Source: Anabaenopsis elenkinii CCIBt3563
Lineage (GTDB): Bacteria > Cyanobacteriota > Cyanobacteriia > Cyanobacteriales > Nostocaceae
NCBI RefSeq assembly: GCF_015245355.1
Contig: NZ_CP063311.1
Coordinates: forward strand, 1,697,217 to 1,761,216
Length of the DNA stretch: 64,000 nt
Direction: 5' to 3'
Shown: in pieces, positions 18,686 to 28,018 of the stretch
How the letters are laid out: each line of letters begins with the position of its first letter
How positions within the stretch are numbered: the stretch's first letter is position 1
Translations under genes and position numbers: made by a program
Notes under the pieces: model-generated
Seen by the model: the letters and a program-made list of their open reading frames with translations, nothing else
Databases searched by the model: none
What the model was told of the DNA's origin: nothing

Positions 18686-20233
18686 CTAAGAGAGTTTTGT
18701 TAGCCATCGTAAGAATCGTTTCGATGTTGGTGTTAATAATGTACGGCGATAAGTGTCTGCGGCTTTTCTAATAGCTTCTGCTTGAGTTGGATAGGGATGA
18801 ATGACACTAGACAGACCATTTAAACCAACTTTATTGACCATGGCTGTAGTGACTTCACTGATGGTTTCCCCAGCATGGCGAGCAACGATTGTTGCGCCTA
18901 AAATTGTATCAGAACCCCGCTGGTGATGAATTTTGACAAAACCATCCTCTTCACCATCTGCGATCGCCCGGTCTACACTCGTAAACGGAATCTTAATAGT
19001 ATTAATCTTCATACCCTGTTCTTGGGCTTGCTGTTCATACAGTCCCACATGAGCAATTTCTGGGTCAGTGTAAGTTACCCAAGGAATAACTAAATTACTG
19101 AGTTTATATCTTCCTAAACCAAAAGGTGAGAATAAAGTATTTTTAATCACAATTCGAGCCGCCGCATCAGCTGCATGAGTAAACTTCCAGTTCATACAGA
19201 TATCACCGGCGGCATAAATTTTGGGGTTAGTGGTTTGTAGGTAGTCATTAACCTTAACTCCCTGAGTTTGATTGTATTCCACTCCCACGGATTCTAAATT
19301 CAAACCTTCAACATTAGGTACGCGTCCTGTAGCAACTAAAATCTCATCCACTGTAATTGACATTGGCGAGCCATTGCTGACAAAATAGATCACCTTACCC
19401 TCAGTAGTCTTCTCGATATGATCTATTTGGCTATTTAAAACCAAGTGTATTTTTTCCTTAATAAAACAGTTTTGCACAATTGCCGCAGCTTCGGGATCTT
19501 CCCGATTTAAGATGTGGGAATCCTTATGAAATAAGCTCACTTGAGATCCCAGACGCTGGAAAGCCTGAGCCAATTCACAACCAATAGGGCCACCACCAAT
19601 GATAGCCAAACGCCTGGGGAGTTGAGTCAGTGAAAATACCGTTTCATTAGTGAGAAAGCCAGCTGCTTCCAGTCCCTTAATTGGGGGATGTTTGGCTCTA
19701 GCACCTGTAGCAATCACAGCTTTTTTAAAGCGGAGTTTTTGATCATCAACCTCAATGATATTATCACTTGCAAAGCGACCCCTACCCAAGAAAACATCAA
19801 CACCAAGGTTTTGAAAGCGAGTTGCAGAATCATGATGACTGATACCTGCTCTTACCTTTCGCATCCTTTCCATAACCTGAGAAAAATCAACTTGTATCTG
19901 TTGTGAGGTATGAATACCAAAAGCCTCACCAACCCAAATTTCGCCCACTACACGAGAAGACCGGATAATACATTTTGAGGGAATACAACCAAAATTTAAA
20001 CAGTCTCCCCCCATCAAATGCTTTTCAATTAAAGCAACTTTTAATCCCACATCTAAACCTGCTGCGCCTGCTGCTACCACCAATCCAGCCGTACCGGCGC
20101 CAATTACAACTAAGTCGTAACAATCAACAGGTTGAGGATTGCTCCAGTGGGGAGGATGAACGTGAGCAACTAATTGCTGATTGTATTCATCCGCTGGTGG
20201 GATAGTTAATTTTCTCCGTGGTAAATTTGACAT
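18686..20233 (-). CDS. Mercuric-reductase-like FAD/NAD(P)H disulfide oxidoreductase
   Basis: A 515-residue class I pyridine nucleotide-disulfide oxidoreductase. The FAD-binding loop is LVVIGAGTAGLVVAAGAAG, the redox CxxxxC is in GGDCLNFGCIPSKC, the NAD(P) loop is LAIIGGGPIGCELAQAF and a C-terminal dimerisation domain ends with HPYPTQAE. ATG at 20233 has a purine-rich ribosome-binding site and is preferred to a GTG at 20266. It lacks the N-terminal heavy-metal-associated domain and the vicinal C-terminal Cys pair of true mercuric reductases, so mercury reduction is unlikely. In many cyanobacteria it sits beside a TVP38/TMEM64 gene, as here (upstream, same strand), which suggests a shared but undefined membrane-redox role. 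Confidence 0.88.
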   Translation of the reverse strand: MSNLPRRKLTIPPADEYNQQLVAHVHPPHWSNPQPVDCYDLVVIGAGTAGLVVAAGAAGLDVGLKVALIEKHLMGGDCLNFGCIPSKCIIRSSRVVGEIWVGEAFGIHTSQQIQVDFSQVMERMRKVRAGISHHDSATRFQNLGVDVFLGRGRFASDNIIEVDDQKLRFKKAVIATGARAKHPPIKGLEAAGFLTNETVFSLTQLPRRLAIIGGGPIGCELAQAFQRLGSQVSLFHKDSHILNREDPEAAAIVQNCFIKEKIHLVLNSQIDHIEKTTEGKVIYFVSNGSPMSITVDEILVATGRVPNVEGLNLESVGVEYNQTQGVKVNDYLQTTNPKIYAAGDICMNWKFTHAADAAARIVIKNTLFSPFGLGRYKLSNLVIPWVTYTDPEIAHVGLYEQQAQEQGMKINTIKIPFTSVDRAIADGEEDGFVKIHHQRGSDTILGATIVARHAGETISEVTTAMVNKVGLNGLSSVIHPYPTQAEAIRKAADTYRRTLLTPTSKRFLRWLTKLS

Positions 20234-20350
20234 TAAAGCCTTTCCTGTGTGTCTAATCAAGTACACACCAATTTATTCGCTGTTCGGTGTGTGACGGTGT
20301 TCCCTAAAACTAAAAAACTTTGTATCTCACGAGCATGGCAAATGCTATAT

Positions 20351-21091
20351 TTACGAGTGTTTATCTAACACTTGATTTTCTAAAGCTTGGCGAGCAACTT
20401 TAGTAATATATAGTGTGACAGTAACCGTAGCCACCAAGCCAATAATCCGAATTACCCACTGTAAACCTGGGTTATCTGGTTGAGATGGGGTACCGATGGC
20501 GGCTAGATTACCAGCTAAGGAACCCAGGTAAACATACATAATTGTTCCCGGAATCATACCGATAGACCCTAGGATGTAATCTTTGAGGGTAACTCCTGTT
20601 ACACCATAGGCGTAGTTGAGAAGATTGAACGGGAATACAGGAGAGAGTCGCGTTAACAAAACAATTTTCAGTCCTTCTCTACCAACGGCCTCGTCAACAG
20701 CTCTAAATTTGGGATTACCTGATATTTTTTTAATCACCCAACCCCTGGCTAAATACCGTCCTACTAAAAAAGCGGCTGTGGCTCCTATGGTTGCACCAAT
20801 GAAAACGTAGAGCGAACCCATAACCAGACCAAAGACAACACCAGCACCAAGGGTCAGGATTGACCCCGGTAAGAAGGCTACAGTGGCAATAATATAAATT
20901 AGGATAAATGCTAATGCGCCTAAAGCACCAATACCATCTATCCACTGTAAAGCATTTCGCAATAAGATTTGGGGGTGAAATTCTAAAGCATTTCGAGCAT
21001 ATTCCTGTGCCCAAGCAGACTGAGCTACAATTGTGAAGGTCAGGCCAAATGCGATGACCATCAAAACAAGGAGACTAAAAGGCTTTTGCAA
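20351..21091 (-). CDS. TVP38/TMEM64 family membrane protein (VTT domain)
   Basis: A 246-residue polytopic membrane protein. It has an N-terminal hydrophobic signal-anchor, then the SNARE-associated/VTT core: FILIYIIATVAFLPGSILTLGAG, the family motif GATIGATAAFLVGRYLARGW, and LLTRLSPVFPFNLLNYAYGVTGV. Family members (DedA-like) are linked to lipid scrambling and membrane homeostasis; the substrate here is not known. It is the upstream member of a probable two-gene unit with the mercuric-reductase-like flavoprotein. Confidence 0.9.
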   Translation of the reverse strand: MQKPFSLLVLMVIAFGLTFTIVAQSAWAQEYARNALEFHPQILLRNALQWIDGIGALGALAFILIYIIATVAFLPGSILTLGAGVVFGLVMGSLYVFIGATIGATAAFLVGRYLARGWVIKKISGNPKFRAVDEAVGREGLKIVLLTRLSPVFPFNLLNYAYGVTGVTLKDYILGSIGMIPGTIMYVYLGSLAGNLAAIGTPSQPDNPGLQWVIRIIGLVATVTVTLYITKVARQALENQVLDKHS

Positions 21092-21260
21092 GTTTTTTTC
21101 CAGAAATATTATTGAGGAACTGGGTCTAGCAATCCGTTATTTGACAATGGATCTAGAGTCGAGAAAAGTTAGCATAGGATTATAGAATATGGAATATTTA
21201 TATCACACCAGAGTATATGGGTGAATACTACACAAAAAATATTAACATTACGTGGAAGTA

Positions 21261-21288
21261 CCCACCCTAAACGTACTCTTAGGGTGGG
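21261..21288. terminator. Strong intergenic hairpin
   Basis: CCCACCCTAA and TTAGGGTGGG form a perfect 10-bp stem around an 8-base loop. It lies between the TVP38 gene and the tRNA. There is no T-tract on either side, so it may be a dispersed palindrome or a processing signal rather than a classic terminator. Confidence 0.4.
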
Positions 21289-21348
21289 GATAGGGAACGG
21301 GCGATGGGGATTGTAGACCTGACTAATACTAATATCAGGATAAATTAA

Positions 21349-21422
21349 CAGGCGCGGCAGGGCTCGAACCTGCGACAGTCCGCTTAGAAGGCGGATACTC
21401 TATCCAACTGAGTTACGCGCCC
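21349..21422 (-). tRNA. trnR-UCU: tRNA-Arg (anticodon UCU)
   Basis: A 74-nt cloverleaf on the minus strand. The acceptor 5' strand GGGCGCG pairs with the 3' CGCGCCT. The D arm contains CTCAGTTGGATAGAG, the anticodon stem TCCGC/GCGGA encloses the loop CTTCTAA with anticodon TCT, and the T arm is GCAGGTTCGAGCCCTGC. CCA is not encoded. It decodes AGA/AGG. Confidence 0.97.
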
Positions 21423-22261
21423 AAGCTCATAGATTTGGCTTGTGAAAAACTCACCTTTTTAAGGTTATCATAGTATTGTACCAAAAAGCAAATAAAAATT
21501 GTACATTGCAAAAAAACTCTTGTATGCAGAAAGCCGGTAGGCTGGAGAGATGTCAAATACAGTAGGCTGATAGGCGCAGATCGCGTTAATATCTGGTGAT
21601 AGCGTAGTCAACCCTACTGACTGACACGTGATTGGTGCAAATATTTTTGAAGCTTGGGCTGACTTCGGTCTGAGTGTTTTATGCTCGAAGAATCGGCGTC
21701 GCAGGCAAATACTCACCCAATATTTTGGGGATGTAGTTGCTACTAGTATATTTTTTTATTTCTGAGGAGGGCTAATTTTTCGTTACACAAAAATAATTAT
21801 AGATTAAAACCCAGATATATCCATTGGCGATGTATTTTTCCTGCTGACTTATATTTACCTTGATTTAGGCATGATTTTAGGTGTGGCTGCCAAAAGAATC
21901 AATTTACAAAAATTGCAGTTGTCCATTGTCGCGGACATTCCCAGGTTTGTTAGTTTGTTAGTACCATGATTGATTTCTATCGAACAGACAGCACCTTCAG
22001 AGCCGCTAGTTGCTAGCTTAAATTAATGTGAGGTGTTCAGCGATGTGGTTTGATTAATGATTGAGGTAATGAAGGCTAATAGCCTTTTTTGGGGGAAAAG
22101 TCGCAAATGGTTGCAGCGGCCGCTCTTTGGTTCTACATTGCAGATATATGGTTTAAATATGCTCAAGGGTCAAACTATCAAAGTGGAGAGGTGCTAAAAG
22201 TGTTTTGGGTATTTAGTGGAGTTTTATGTGGTATGGGCGCTGTCCCAGAAGATAATCCATC
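21423..22261. other. Long intergenic region with no confident gene
   Basis: About 840 bp between tRNA-Arg and the HTH protein gene. Short open frames here (for example 21468-21716 minus and 22089-22304 plus) show no family features and I do not call them. A terminator-like hairpin at 22072-22090 suggests that a short untranslated RNA, or a long attenuated leader, may be transcribed rightwards. Confidence 0.45.
22072..22090 (+). terminator. Hairpin with T-tract upstream of the HTH gene
   Basis: AAGGCT-AAT-AGCCTT followed directly by TTTT. The stem is short (6 bp), but the T-run and position fit a rho-independent terminator. No coding region ends just before it on this strand, so it would terminate an unannotated transcript or act as an attenuator. 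Confidence 0.5.
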
Positions 22262-23332
22262 ATGGAGCCGAACTCCCCAGGAGCGCGGTCGCAAACGAGC
22301 TTAGGAAATTTGGTGTCTACCGTGAGAAAATTAACAGATCCTGACAAACGAGAAATTCTCAAGTTATATCGAGAAAGTGCCGAAACAACCTCAACTTTGG
22401 CAGAACGTTATGGTGTAAGTAACTCGACAATTAGTCGCCTGCTCAAAAGCACCTTACCAGAGGATGAATATGAATATCTGGTTTCTCTCAAACGTGCTGC
22501 CAGGACTCCTGAAGGTAGGGCACAGGTAAGTTACACGCAGTTACCTTTTTTCCCTCAACCAGAGGCACAGCCACAGCTGCCAAGCCAGGAAACAGCAGTT
22601 CCTCGCTTGAAATTACCAGATATTTCGCCGGAAAAACCGGTGATCGAAGAACGGCAACCCAATGCACAGGAGGATCTTACCCCCTCTCTCAGACGAGTCC
22701 GGCGGCGTTCTTCCGCAGAAGAAAAACCAAAGTTACGTGCAAAGGGATTAGAAATAGCCGATAGTTTGCGTGGCGTAGCCATACCCCAGCCCACGGATAT
22801 GGGGGTGATTCCGGCTCCGATCTTAAAGGAAGAACATCCTCAAGTAACTGTGATTGCCCCTATGCTCGTCGATGAGTTGCTAGATGAGTCAGAAGATTTG
22901 TCAGATTTAGAGGATGATTTAGACGAGGAAGATTATGAGGACGACTACGAAGAGGAGGAGGACGATTTAGAGGATTCAATACCTTTAGTTACAAGACGAA
23001 GGTTGAGTGAGGTACCAGTTCAAGTATTGCCATTTTCCGCAGCACAGTTGCCGAAAAGTTGTTATTTGGTAATTGATAGATCCTCGGAGTTAATTACCCG
23101 ACCACTCAAGGATTTTGGCGACCTGGGACAAATTCCTAACTTAGAAACCTTGCAAAGAACTTTGCCGATCTTTGATAATCATCGAGTCGCAAAGCGCTTC
23201 TCTACCAAGCGCGATCGCGTAATTAAAGTTCCCGATACTAAAGTACTACATAAGGCTAGTACTCATCTCCAAGCCAAGGGGATTACGCGACTCTTGATTG
23301 ATGGCCAGGTGTACTCTCTGTCTATGGTCTAA
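22262..23332 (+). CDS. Helix-turn-helix protein with acidic linker
   Basis: 356 residues. The N-terminal HTH resembles a homeodomain-like or transposase-type recognition helix (LTDPDKREILKLYRESAETTS...RYGVSNSTISRLLKS, about residues 25-66). A Pro/Gln-rich linker follows, then a very acidic stretch near residues 205-240 (runs of Glu and Asp). A folded C-terminal domain contains KSCYLVIDRSSELITRPL and ITRLLIDGQVYSLSMV. It looks like a cyanobacterial DNA-binding protein of unknown role rather than a mobile-element transposase, because no catalytic domain is present. cutA follows 5 bp after the stop, so the two are probably co-transcribed. Confidence 0.82.
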   Translation: MEPNSPGARSQTSLGNLVSTVRKLTDPDKREILKLYRESAETTSTLAERYGVSNSTISRLLKSTLPEDEYEYLVSLKRAARTPEGRAQVSYTQLPFFPQPEAQPQLPSQETAVPRLKLPDISPEKPVIEERQPNAQEDLTPSLRRVRRRSSAEEKPKLRAKGLEIADSLRGVAIPQPTDMGVIPAPILKEEHPQVTVIAPMLVDELLDESEDLSDLEDDLDEEDYEDDYEEEEDDLEDSIPLVTRRRLSEVPVQVLPFSAAQLPKSCYLVIDRSSELITRPLKDFGDLGQIPNLETLQRTLPIFDNHRVAKRFSTKRDRVIKVPDTKVLHKASTHLQAKGITRLLIDGQVYSLSMV

Positions 23333-23337
23333 AAATT

Positions 23338-23667
23338 ATGGAGATACCTGCTGATCATGGTGTAGTACTGGTTACAACTGCCAACAAACAGGAGGCAGAA
23401 ACAATTGCTAATGCCCTTGTAGAAGCTCAACTGGCTGCTTGTGTCAGTTTGTTGCCAATCCATTCTATTTACTCTTGGGAAGGAGAAATATATAAAGAGT
23501 ATGAGTGGCAACTGCTGATTAAAACTGATTTGGCCCTATTTTCGAGTTTAGAAGCCAAAATTCGGGAACTCCACTCTTACGAAGTCTCAGAAATCATCGC
23601 TCTACCTATTGTTGCTGGTTCGCAAGCCTACTTGCAATGGATTTCTCAACAGCTTAAATCCTACTAA
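23338..23667 (+). CDS. cutA: CutA-type divalent-ion tolerance protein
   Basis: 109 residues matching the small trimeric CutA1 family: VVLVTTANKQEAETIANALVE near the N-terminus, AACVSLLPIHSIYSWEGEI, a basic-acidic middle and SYEVSEIIALPIVAGSQAYLQWI near the end. The family has been tied to copper/divalent cation tolerance, although the molecular role remains unsettled. The gene starts 5 bp after the HTH gene stop. Confidence 0.95.
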   Translation: MEIPADHGVVLVTTANKQEAETIANALVEAQLAACVSLLPIHSIYSWEGEIYKEYEWQLLIKTDLALFSSLEAKIRELHSYEVSEIIALPIVAGSQAYLQWISQQLKSY

Positions 23668-23686
23668 TACTTCACAACCTCTATAG

Positions 23687-23705
23687 CCCCGGATTGATAC
23701 CGGGG
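23687..23705. terminator. GC-rich hairpin after cutA
   Basis: CCCCGG, a 7-base loop and CCGGGG, 20 bp after the cutA stop codon, with further outer pairing possible (CAACC/GGTTG). No clear T-tract follows. It may be a weak terminator or an RNA-stabilising hairpin for the HTH-cutA transcript. Confidence 0.45.
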
Positions 23706-23785
23706 TGGTTGAGACGATTTACTGAGCACTCCTGTTTCTCGCCCTAGGGCAGACATTGGTAGATGTTAATCGATGGTGAGATGTT

Positions 23786-23820
23786 CCCACACAGCAAGCT
23801 AGCTTGCTGTGTGGGCTTTT
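23786..23820 (+). terminator. Perfect 30-bp palindrome with T-tract
   Basis: CCCACACAGCAAGCT is followed by its exact reverse complement (23801-23815) and then CTTTT. This is a very stable hairpin with a downstream T-run and is a good candidate for the main terminator of the HTH-cutA unit, about 120 bp past cutA. It also separates that unit from the convergent ADP-ribosylglycohydrolase gene. Confidence 0.75.
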
Positions 23821-23909
23821 CAGTGAATCGGTGCTACTACATCGGAGATCAACTGAAGCTGTATTTACACTGTAGGAGATATTGCGCAGGGTTGAACAAT
23901 ACAAAAAAT

Positions 23910-24860
23910 CTAAATCTGAGTAGTCTCCATAGCTTTGGCAAAGCGCTCTGCTAAGTTAATAATGTCCTGTTTGCGGGCGATTTTATTCATCCATTCCTGG
24001 GGAATATTTTCTACACCGTAGTATATCCCTGCTAACCCCCCAGTTACAGCGGCAGTAGTGTCTGTATCGTTACCCAAGTTGACAGCTGTTAATACCGCCT
24101 CGGAGTAAGAGGAACTATTTAACAAACACCACAGGGATGATTCGAGGGTGTCAATTACGTAGCCACCGGAATTAATCTCTTCAACTGGGATCTGGGCTAT
24201 TTCACCACTGAATACCCGGTGAAAATGACGTTTCTCTAAAATATATTCACGGTCAGAATAAAGTGATTGGATTTTTTCTAATCCTTGTAAATAAGCTGTT
24301 TTCAGGTTAGCCCCTTGTAGTAAAGCTATGGCAATACTAATATAAATACCGCAGGACATTTGCGATCGCAAATGTCCATGGGTAATAGCAGAGACATCAT
24401 GCACTCTGGCGATCAATTCCGGGAAAGTTAGGTGGCGATAACAATAAGCCATGGGTAAAATTCTCATCAAAGAACCATTACCATTGCTATGTTCTAGCCT
24501 CCCTCCTGCCTGGTGAGGTACAACACCCTGCTTCAGCCGCATAATTGCTTCATGGGTGGTCATACCAATATCAAATAATTCCCCGCGAGCAGTCCAATAA
24601 GCTTGTTTATACCAGCGCCAAAAGGAATTAGCTATAGTATCTAAGGAATATCCTCGACACAGGCTTTCTGCCAAGCAAAATGTTAAAGAACTATCATCTG
24701 ACCAAGTTCCCGGTGGTTGCTCCCATGTACCATAACCTAGCATCGTTGTCACTGGAGATTTTATTCTTTCAGCACGGCTAGTAAACTCAACCGGTACACC
24801 CAACGCATCACCGACACATAAACCCATCAAACCAGACAACGTTTTTGCTGCGGTTAGCAT
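23910..24860 (-). CDS. ADP-ribosylglycohydrolase family protein (DraG-like)
   Basis: 316 residues of the ADP-ribosyl hydrolase fold, which removes ADP-ribose from modified proteins using two Mg ions. Metal-ligand motifs are visible: GLCVGDALGVPVEF at the N-terminus, GTWSDDSSLTFCLAESL near residue 48, NGNGSLMRILP in the middle and the late metal site LGNDTDTTAAVTGGLAG. Whether it is a true DraG (nitrogenase control) is not shown by context, because no nif or DraT gene is nearby. Its 5' side borders the repeat-rich restriction-modification region. Confidence 0.9.
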   Translation of the reverse strand: MLTAAKTLSGLMGLCVGDALGVPVEFTSRAERIKSPVTTMLGYGTWEQPPGTWSDDSSLTFCLAESLCRGYSLDTIANSFWRWYKQAYWTARGELFDIGMTTHEAIMRLKQGVVPHQAGGRLEHSNGNGSLMRILPMAYCYRHLTFPELIARVHDVSAITHGHLRSQMSCGIYISIAIALLQGANLKTAYLQGLEKIQSLYSDREYILEKRHFHRVFSGEIAQIPVEEINSGGYVIDTLESSLWCLLNSSSYSEAVLTAVNLGNDTDTTAAVTGGLAGIYYGVENIPQEWMNKIARKQDIINLAERFAKAMETTQI

Positions 24861-24929
24861 TACTCACTCTCCATGAAAACTATCAAAACTTAACTTTTTG
24901 ACACTCCCCGCTAACTGCAAAGTAGTCCC

Positions 24930-24999
24930 CTCAATTAATACGCTGGGTTTCCACACTAGGTCAGCAAACCCGGTTTTACCTTTTTTACTCCCTTTTTTG
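24930..24999 (-). pseudogene. Relic of the 5' part of an MmeI-like restriction-modification gene
   Basis: About 70 bp nearly identical to 27765-27832, an internal piece of the intact restriction-modification gene that encodes the endonuclease motif region. It is joined directly to a repeat block homologous to the one upstream of the intact gene. The first 185 bp or so of the gene (start codon region) are missing from the relic. It shows that a second copy of the gene or its 5' end once stood here. Confidence 0.8.
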
Positions 25000-25313
25000 A
25001 AACCAGGGGTTATAAACCCCTGTCTGATAGCTGAAGTCAGATGAATCTGACTACCATAATTTAGCTAGAAGTCTACTAGATCCCCGACTTCTCACATAAT
25101 TAGAGATAGTCTAGGATGTTATCTAGAAGTCGGGGATCTTTGGGGCGATCGCCTGTCCGGTGTTTAAACGCAAAGGTCGCTAAGTACGCGCAAAGGTCTG
25201 CAAAGGTGTTTGTTGACTGAGGGGGTAAGCTCCCCTACTTCTCATATCATCATAGACACCCTACCATAATTTATCTAGAAGTCGGGGAGCTGGGGGAATC
25301 TTTGGGGCGATCG
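25000..25313. repeat. Left repeat block flanking the restriction-modification gene
   Basis: Imperfect direct repeat of 28019-28269, starting GAAACCAGGGGTTATAAACC. Inside are copies of a 15-bp element AGATCCCCGACTTCT or its complement at 25078-25092, 25125-25139 and 25277-25291, and a degenerate one at 25228-25242, in alternating orientation so that they can pair as hairpins. The right end carries GGGGGAATCTTTGGGGCGATCGCC, also present at the end of the right block. The last codons and the stop of the restriction-modification gene lie inside this block. Confidence 0.85.
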
Positions 25314-27997
25314 CCCACTGCTTCGGGTCCAATTACCTGTTGATTCTGGTTTTCTTTGTCTCCTAGCTCTTGGTTTAATTTTAAGAGTTGCTCTAAAATG
25401 TCATCTTCAGGTTTAAATTTATAGGCTTCCATCACTAGTTTATCTAGTTGTTGATGGAGTTTATATAGTTTGCTGCTGGGTTCGTTGTAGAATTTATTAT
25501 ATAATGTGGTGATTCCCCACTGTTTAGACTCCATTTCTTGAGTCCGATATTCGTGGAGTTCTATGGTTTTGGCTCGGATTTTTTCCACTATTTCCCCTGT
25601 TGCTGTCTGGGGAAAGGGAAAGGTTTCAAAGCAGGTATTATGTGTGTAGCAAATTCTATCTTCTAAAGTTGATTTTTGCGCGTGCATCCAAGTATGATGA
25701 ATGTTAGATGTTAAAATTCCCAGAATATAAAAATCATCTGTGGCTACCACTACTGATTTATCACCAGGTAGCCAGTTTAATGGTGCTGGAATAAATATAG
25801 CCCATTTGGAAACTCTAGGTACTGTGAAGTAATAAGATAAAGATGAAATGGCTTTTCTCATAGCTGGTCTTTTTTCGCCATATTTCCACCAATTCAATCT
25901 GGTAACATCTCTACGGTTATTATCTCTTTCTGGCTTGACATTGATTTTAATATGCTCAAAGGGTAATTGATACTCACTCGCATCTTCAATACTCATATCA
26001 TTAAAATCAATAATCCAACGCTCTGGTTTACCATGGGGATTTTGCGCCAGATTTGCACCCATAGAAAATAGTTTTAATACCTCTTGGTTTTTCCCATCCG
26101 CTTTTATCCATTCCTTTACCTTATCCTCTGTGATCACAAAGCCCATTCCTACCGGAATCACTCCTTGAAAGCATTTATTCAAATTAGCTTTTAACCGCAC
26201 AGCTTGAGAAACATCAATACTAGATTTCAAAGAAGAATTAATTCTGCTAACTACCTCATCATCTAAATAGTATTTACCCGGTTGAACTTTACACCAGTTA
26301 ACAATACTTACATGAACTTTCGCCTCCCCTGACCATGGTTGGGTAGATACGGCTTCATGAATATAACCCTGATTTTGAGTAATATAATCTAAAGCCGCGA
26401 CTCTACTTTTACCCTGACTGACTGAATTAGTCGCAACTAAACCCGCTCTCCCTTGTTCATCAAGGTGTTGGTGCGCTAACCTAAACCAATAGGCGCAAAA
26501 GTCTACTGAGTCTTTAACTTGGGGGAACTGTTGAAAAACTTTATCTATATATTCATCCCCTAAAGCTATTCTCATATGTTTACCCCCCAAAAATGGCGGA
26601 TTCCCAATAATTGCATTGGCTTTTGGCCATTGACTAAATAAGGCATCCCCACAGATAATATTCCTATCTAAAGAATCCAAAGGTAATGCAGGCTCGGTTA
26701 ACTGTAAGTTATCAATGGCAATTTTCCGCCCAATCATCAATGTTACCCGCGCTAACTCTACCGCAAATAAGTTAGTATCCATCCCATAAAATTGCATGGG
26801 GGTAACTAAACCCATCTGCATTTGCTTAGAGGTTAATTTCTGCTTTTCCTGGATTTTCTCTAATAACAGGGTTTCAATTCTCTTTAATTCCTGATAAGCT
26901 ATATACAGAAAGTTGCCAGAACCACAAGCAGGGTCAAGAACTCGATAGCTCTGTAGTTCTAACTGCAATACTTCTAATTGTTTGAGGGTGTTAGCTTCCT
27001 CTATTCTTTCTTCCCAATAACGGCTAATGGTAGGTCGGACAATTTTCATGATGTCCACTTCTGAGGTGTAGTGAATACCTTTAGCGTGGCGCTCTTGTTT
27101 ATCTACTGTTCCTTCAAATAAGTTACCAAAAATAGCCGGTCTAACTTTACTCCAATTCTCTTTAGCAGAAACATCCAGAAATTTTAATTCTTCTGGGGTT
27201 AGTTCCACTGGTTCAATGTGGGAAAATAACCCACCATTAAAATACTCTACCCCTTGATAACGTCCCGCTGGGGTTTTTCCCGGTTGGTTCATTTGCTGGA
27301 ATAATCCACCCAAAACGTCATAGGAATTTGCGCCATTAATACAGTCCTGAACGCAGGAAATAAACATATCCCGCGGTAACAGTTGTCTGTCTTCAGCAAA
27401 CATAGCTAAGACGCATTGCAAAATAAACCTTTGTGCGTTTAGTTTCTCAACTCCCCGGTTTTGTAGTTCTAGGAGTAATTCCCCTATGCGCCGGGCGGCT
27501 CTTTCTGTGACTTCTACCTGGTTGTTATTGAATACGGGAGTTTTATTCCCAAATTCCATAAAGGCGAAGGCTCCCGCCCTTTCTGGTAGCTGCTCTAGGG
27601 AGATTTGATCTACGGGTGTATCTAGCTGAATGTCAAAGTCAAATATCCAAAATTCATCAAAGTTACATAATATGACGTATTTGGGACGTTGGGGGACTAG
27701 TCTTGTCCAGTAATCAAATGCTTGGGAATAATGTTTACTTAGGTCTTCGCCGCGTTTTTTCATCTCAATTAATACGCGGGGTTTCCACACTAGGTCAGCA
27801 AACCCGGTTTTACCTTTTTTACTTCCTTTTTTGATGGGTTCTTCAAATTTCGCCCCCGCGTCTAAGGCTCCTTCATGTCCAAAAGCTCTAAAAAACCTGT
27901 CTAAGAATGTTTGTGCTTCTTGTTTTTCTTGTCCTTTGATGTGTTGGTGACAAAAGTTGACAAATTTATTTAGGCTTTCGCGGGTTGCTGCTGTCAT
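25271..27997 (-). CDS. MmeI-like (type IIL) restriction-modification enzyme
   Basis: A 908-residue single-chain enzyme with endonuclease, methyltransferase and target-recognition functions. The N-terminal nuclease region has a D...ExK pattern in GFADLVWKPRVLIEMKKRG (about residues 65-83). A helical linker follows. The gamma-type adenine-N6 methyltransferase has SAM motif I DPACGSGNFLYIAYQ (about residue 355) and catalytic motif IV NPPF (about 466). The last third is a target-recognition and C-terminal region. Length fits MmeI-family enzymes (about 900-1000). No separate specificity or methylase gene is nearby, as expected for this type. The last 14 residues ([14 protein letters not shown]) are encoded by a flanking dispersed repeat, so the original C-terminus has been replaced or extended. 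The gene lies between direct repeats, so it is probably a mobile or unstable cassette. Confidence 0.9.
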   Translation of the reverse strand: MTAATRESLNKFVNFCHQHIKGQEKQEAQTFLDRFFRAFGHEGALDAGAKFEEPIKKGSKKGKTGFADLVWKPRVLIEMKKRGEDLSKHYSQAFDYWTRLVPQRPKYVILCNFDEFWIFDFDIQLDTPVDQISLEQLPERAGAFAFMEFGNKTPVFNNNQVEVTERAARRIGELLLELQNRGVEKLNAQRFILQCVLAMFAEDRQLLPRDMFISCVQDCINGANSYDVLGGLFQQMNQPGKTPAGRYQGVEYFNGGLFSHIEPVELTPEELKFLDVSAKENWSKVRPAIFGNLFEGTVDKQERHAKGIHYTSEVDIMKIVRPTISRYWEERIEEANTLKQLEVLQLELQSYRVLDPACGSGNFLYIAYQELKRIETLLLEKIQEKQKLTSKQMQMGLVTPMQFYGMDTNLFAVELARVTLMIGRKIAIDNLQLTEPALPLDSLDRNIICGDALFSQWPKANAIIGNPPFLGGKHMRIALGDEYIDKVFQQFPQVKDSVDFCAYWFRLAHQHLDEQGRAGLVATNSVSQGKSRVAALDYITQNQGYIHEAVSTQPWSGEAKVHVSIVNWCKVQPGKYYLDDEVVSRINSSLKSSIDVSQAVRLKANLNKCFQGVIPVGMGFVITEDKVKEWIKADGKNQEVLKLFSMGANLAQNPHGKPERWIIDFNDMSIEDASEYQLPFEHIKINVKPERDNNRRDVTRLNWWKYGEKRPAMRKAISSLSYYFTVPRVSKWAIFIPAPLNWLPGDKSVVVATDDFYILGILTSNIHHTWMHAQKSTLEDRICYTHNTCFETFPFPQTATGEIVEKIRAKTIELHEYRTQEMESKQWGITTLYNKFYNEPSSKLYKLHQQLDKLVMEAYKFKPEDDILEQLLKLNQELGDKENQNQQVIGPEAVGDRPKDSPSSPTSR

Positions 27998-28018
27998 TTT
28001 TGGTGGAGTGGGATGTAA

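Noticed and set aside
18686..20233. True mercuric reductase of a mer operon
   Set aside because: It lacks the heavy-metal-associated N-terminal domain and the C-terminal vicinal Cys pair, and no merR/T/P genes are nearby.
22089..22304. Open frame of 71 codons overlapping the HTH gene start
   Set aside because: It overlaps the better HTH start and begins within a terminator hairpin's T-tract.
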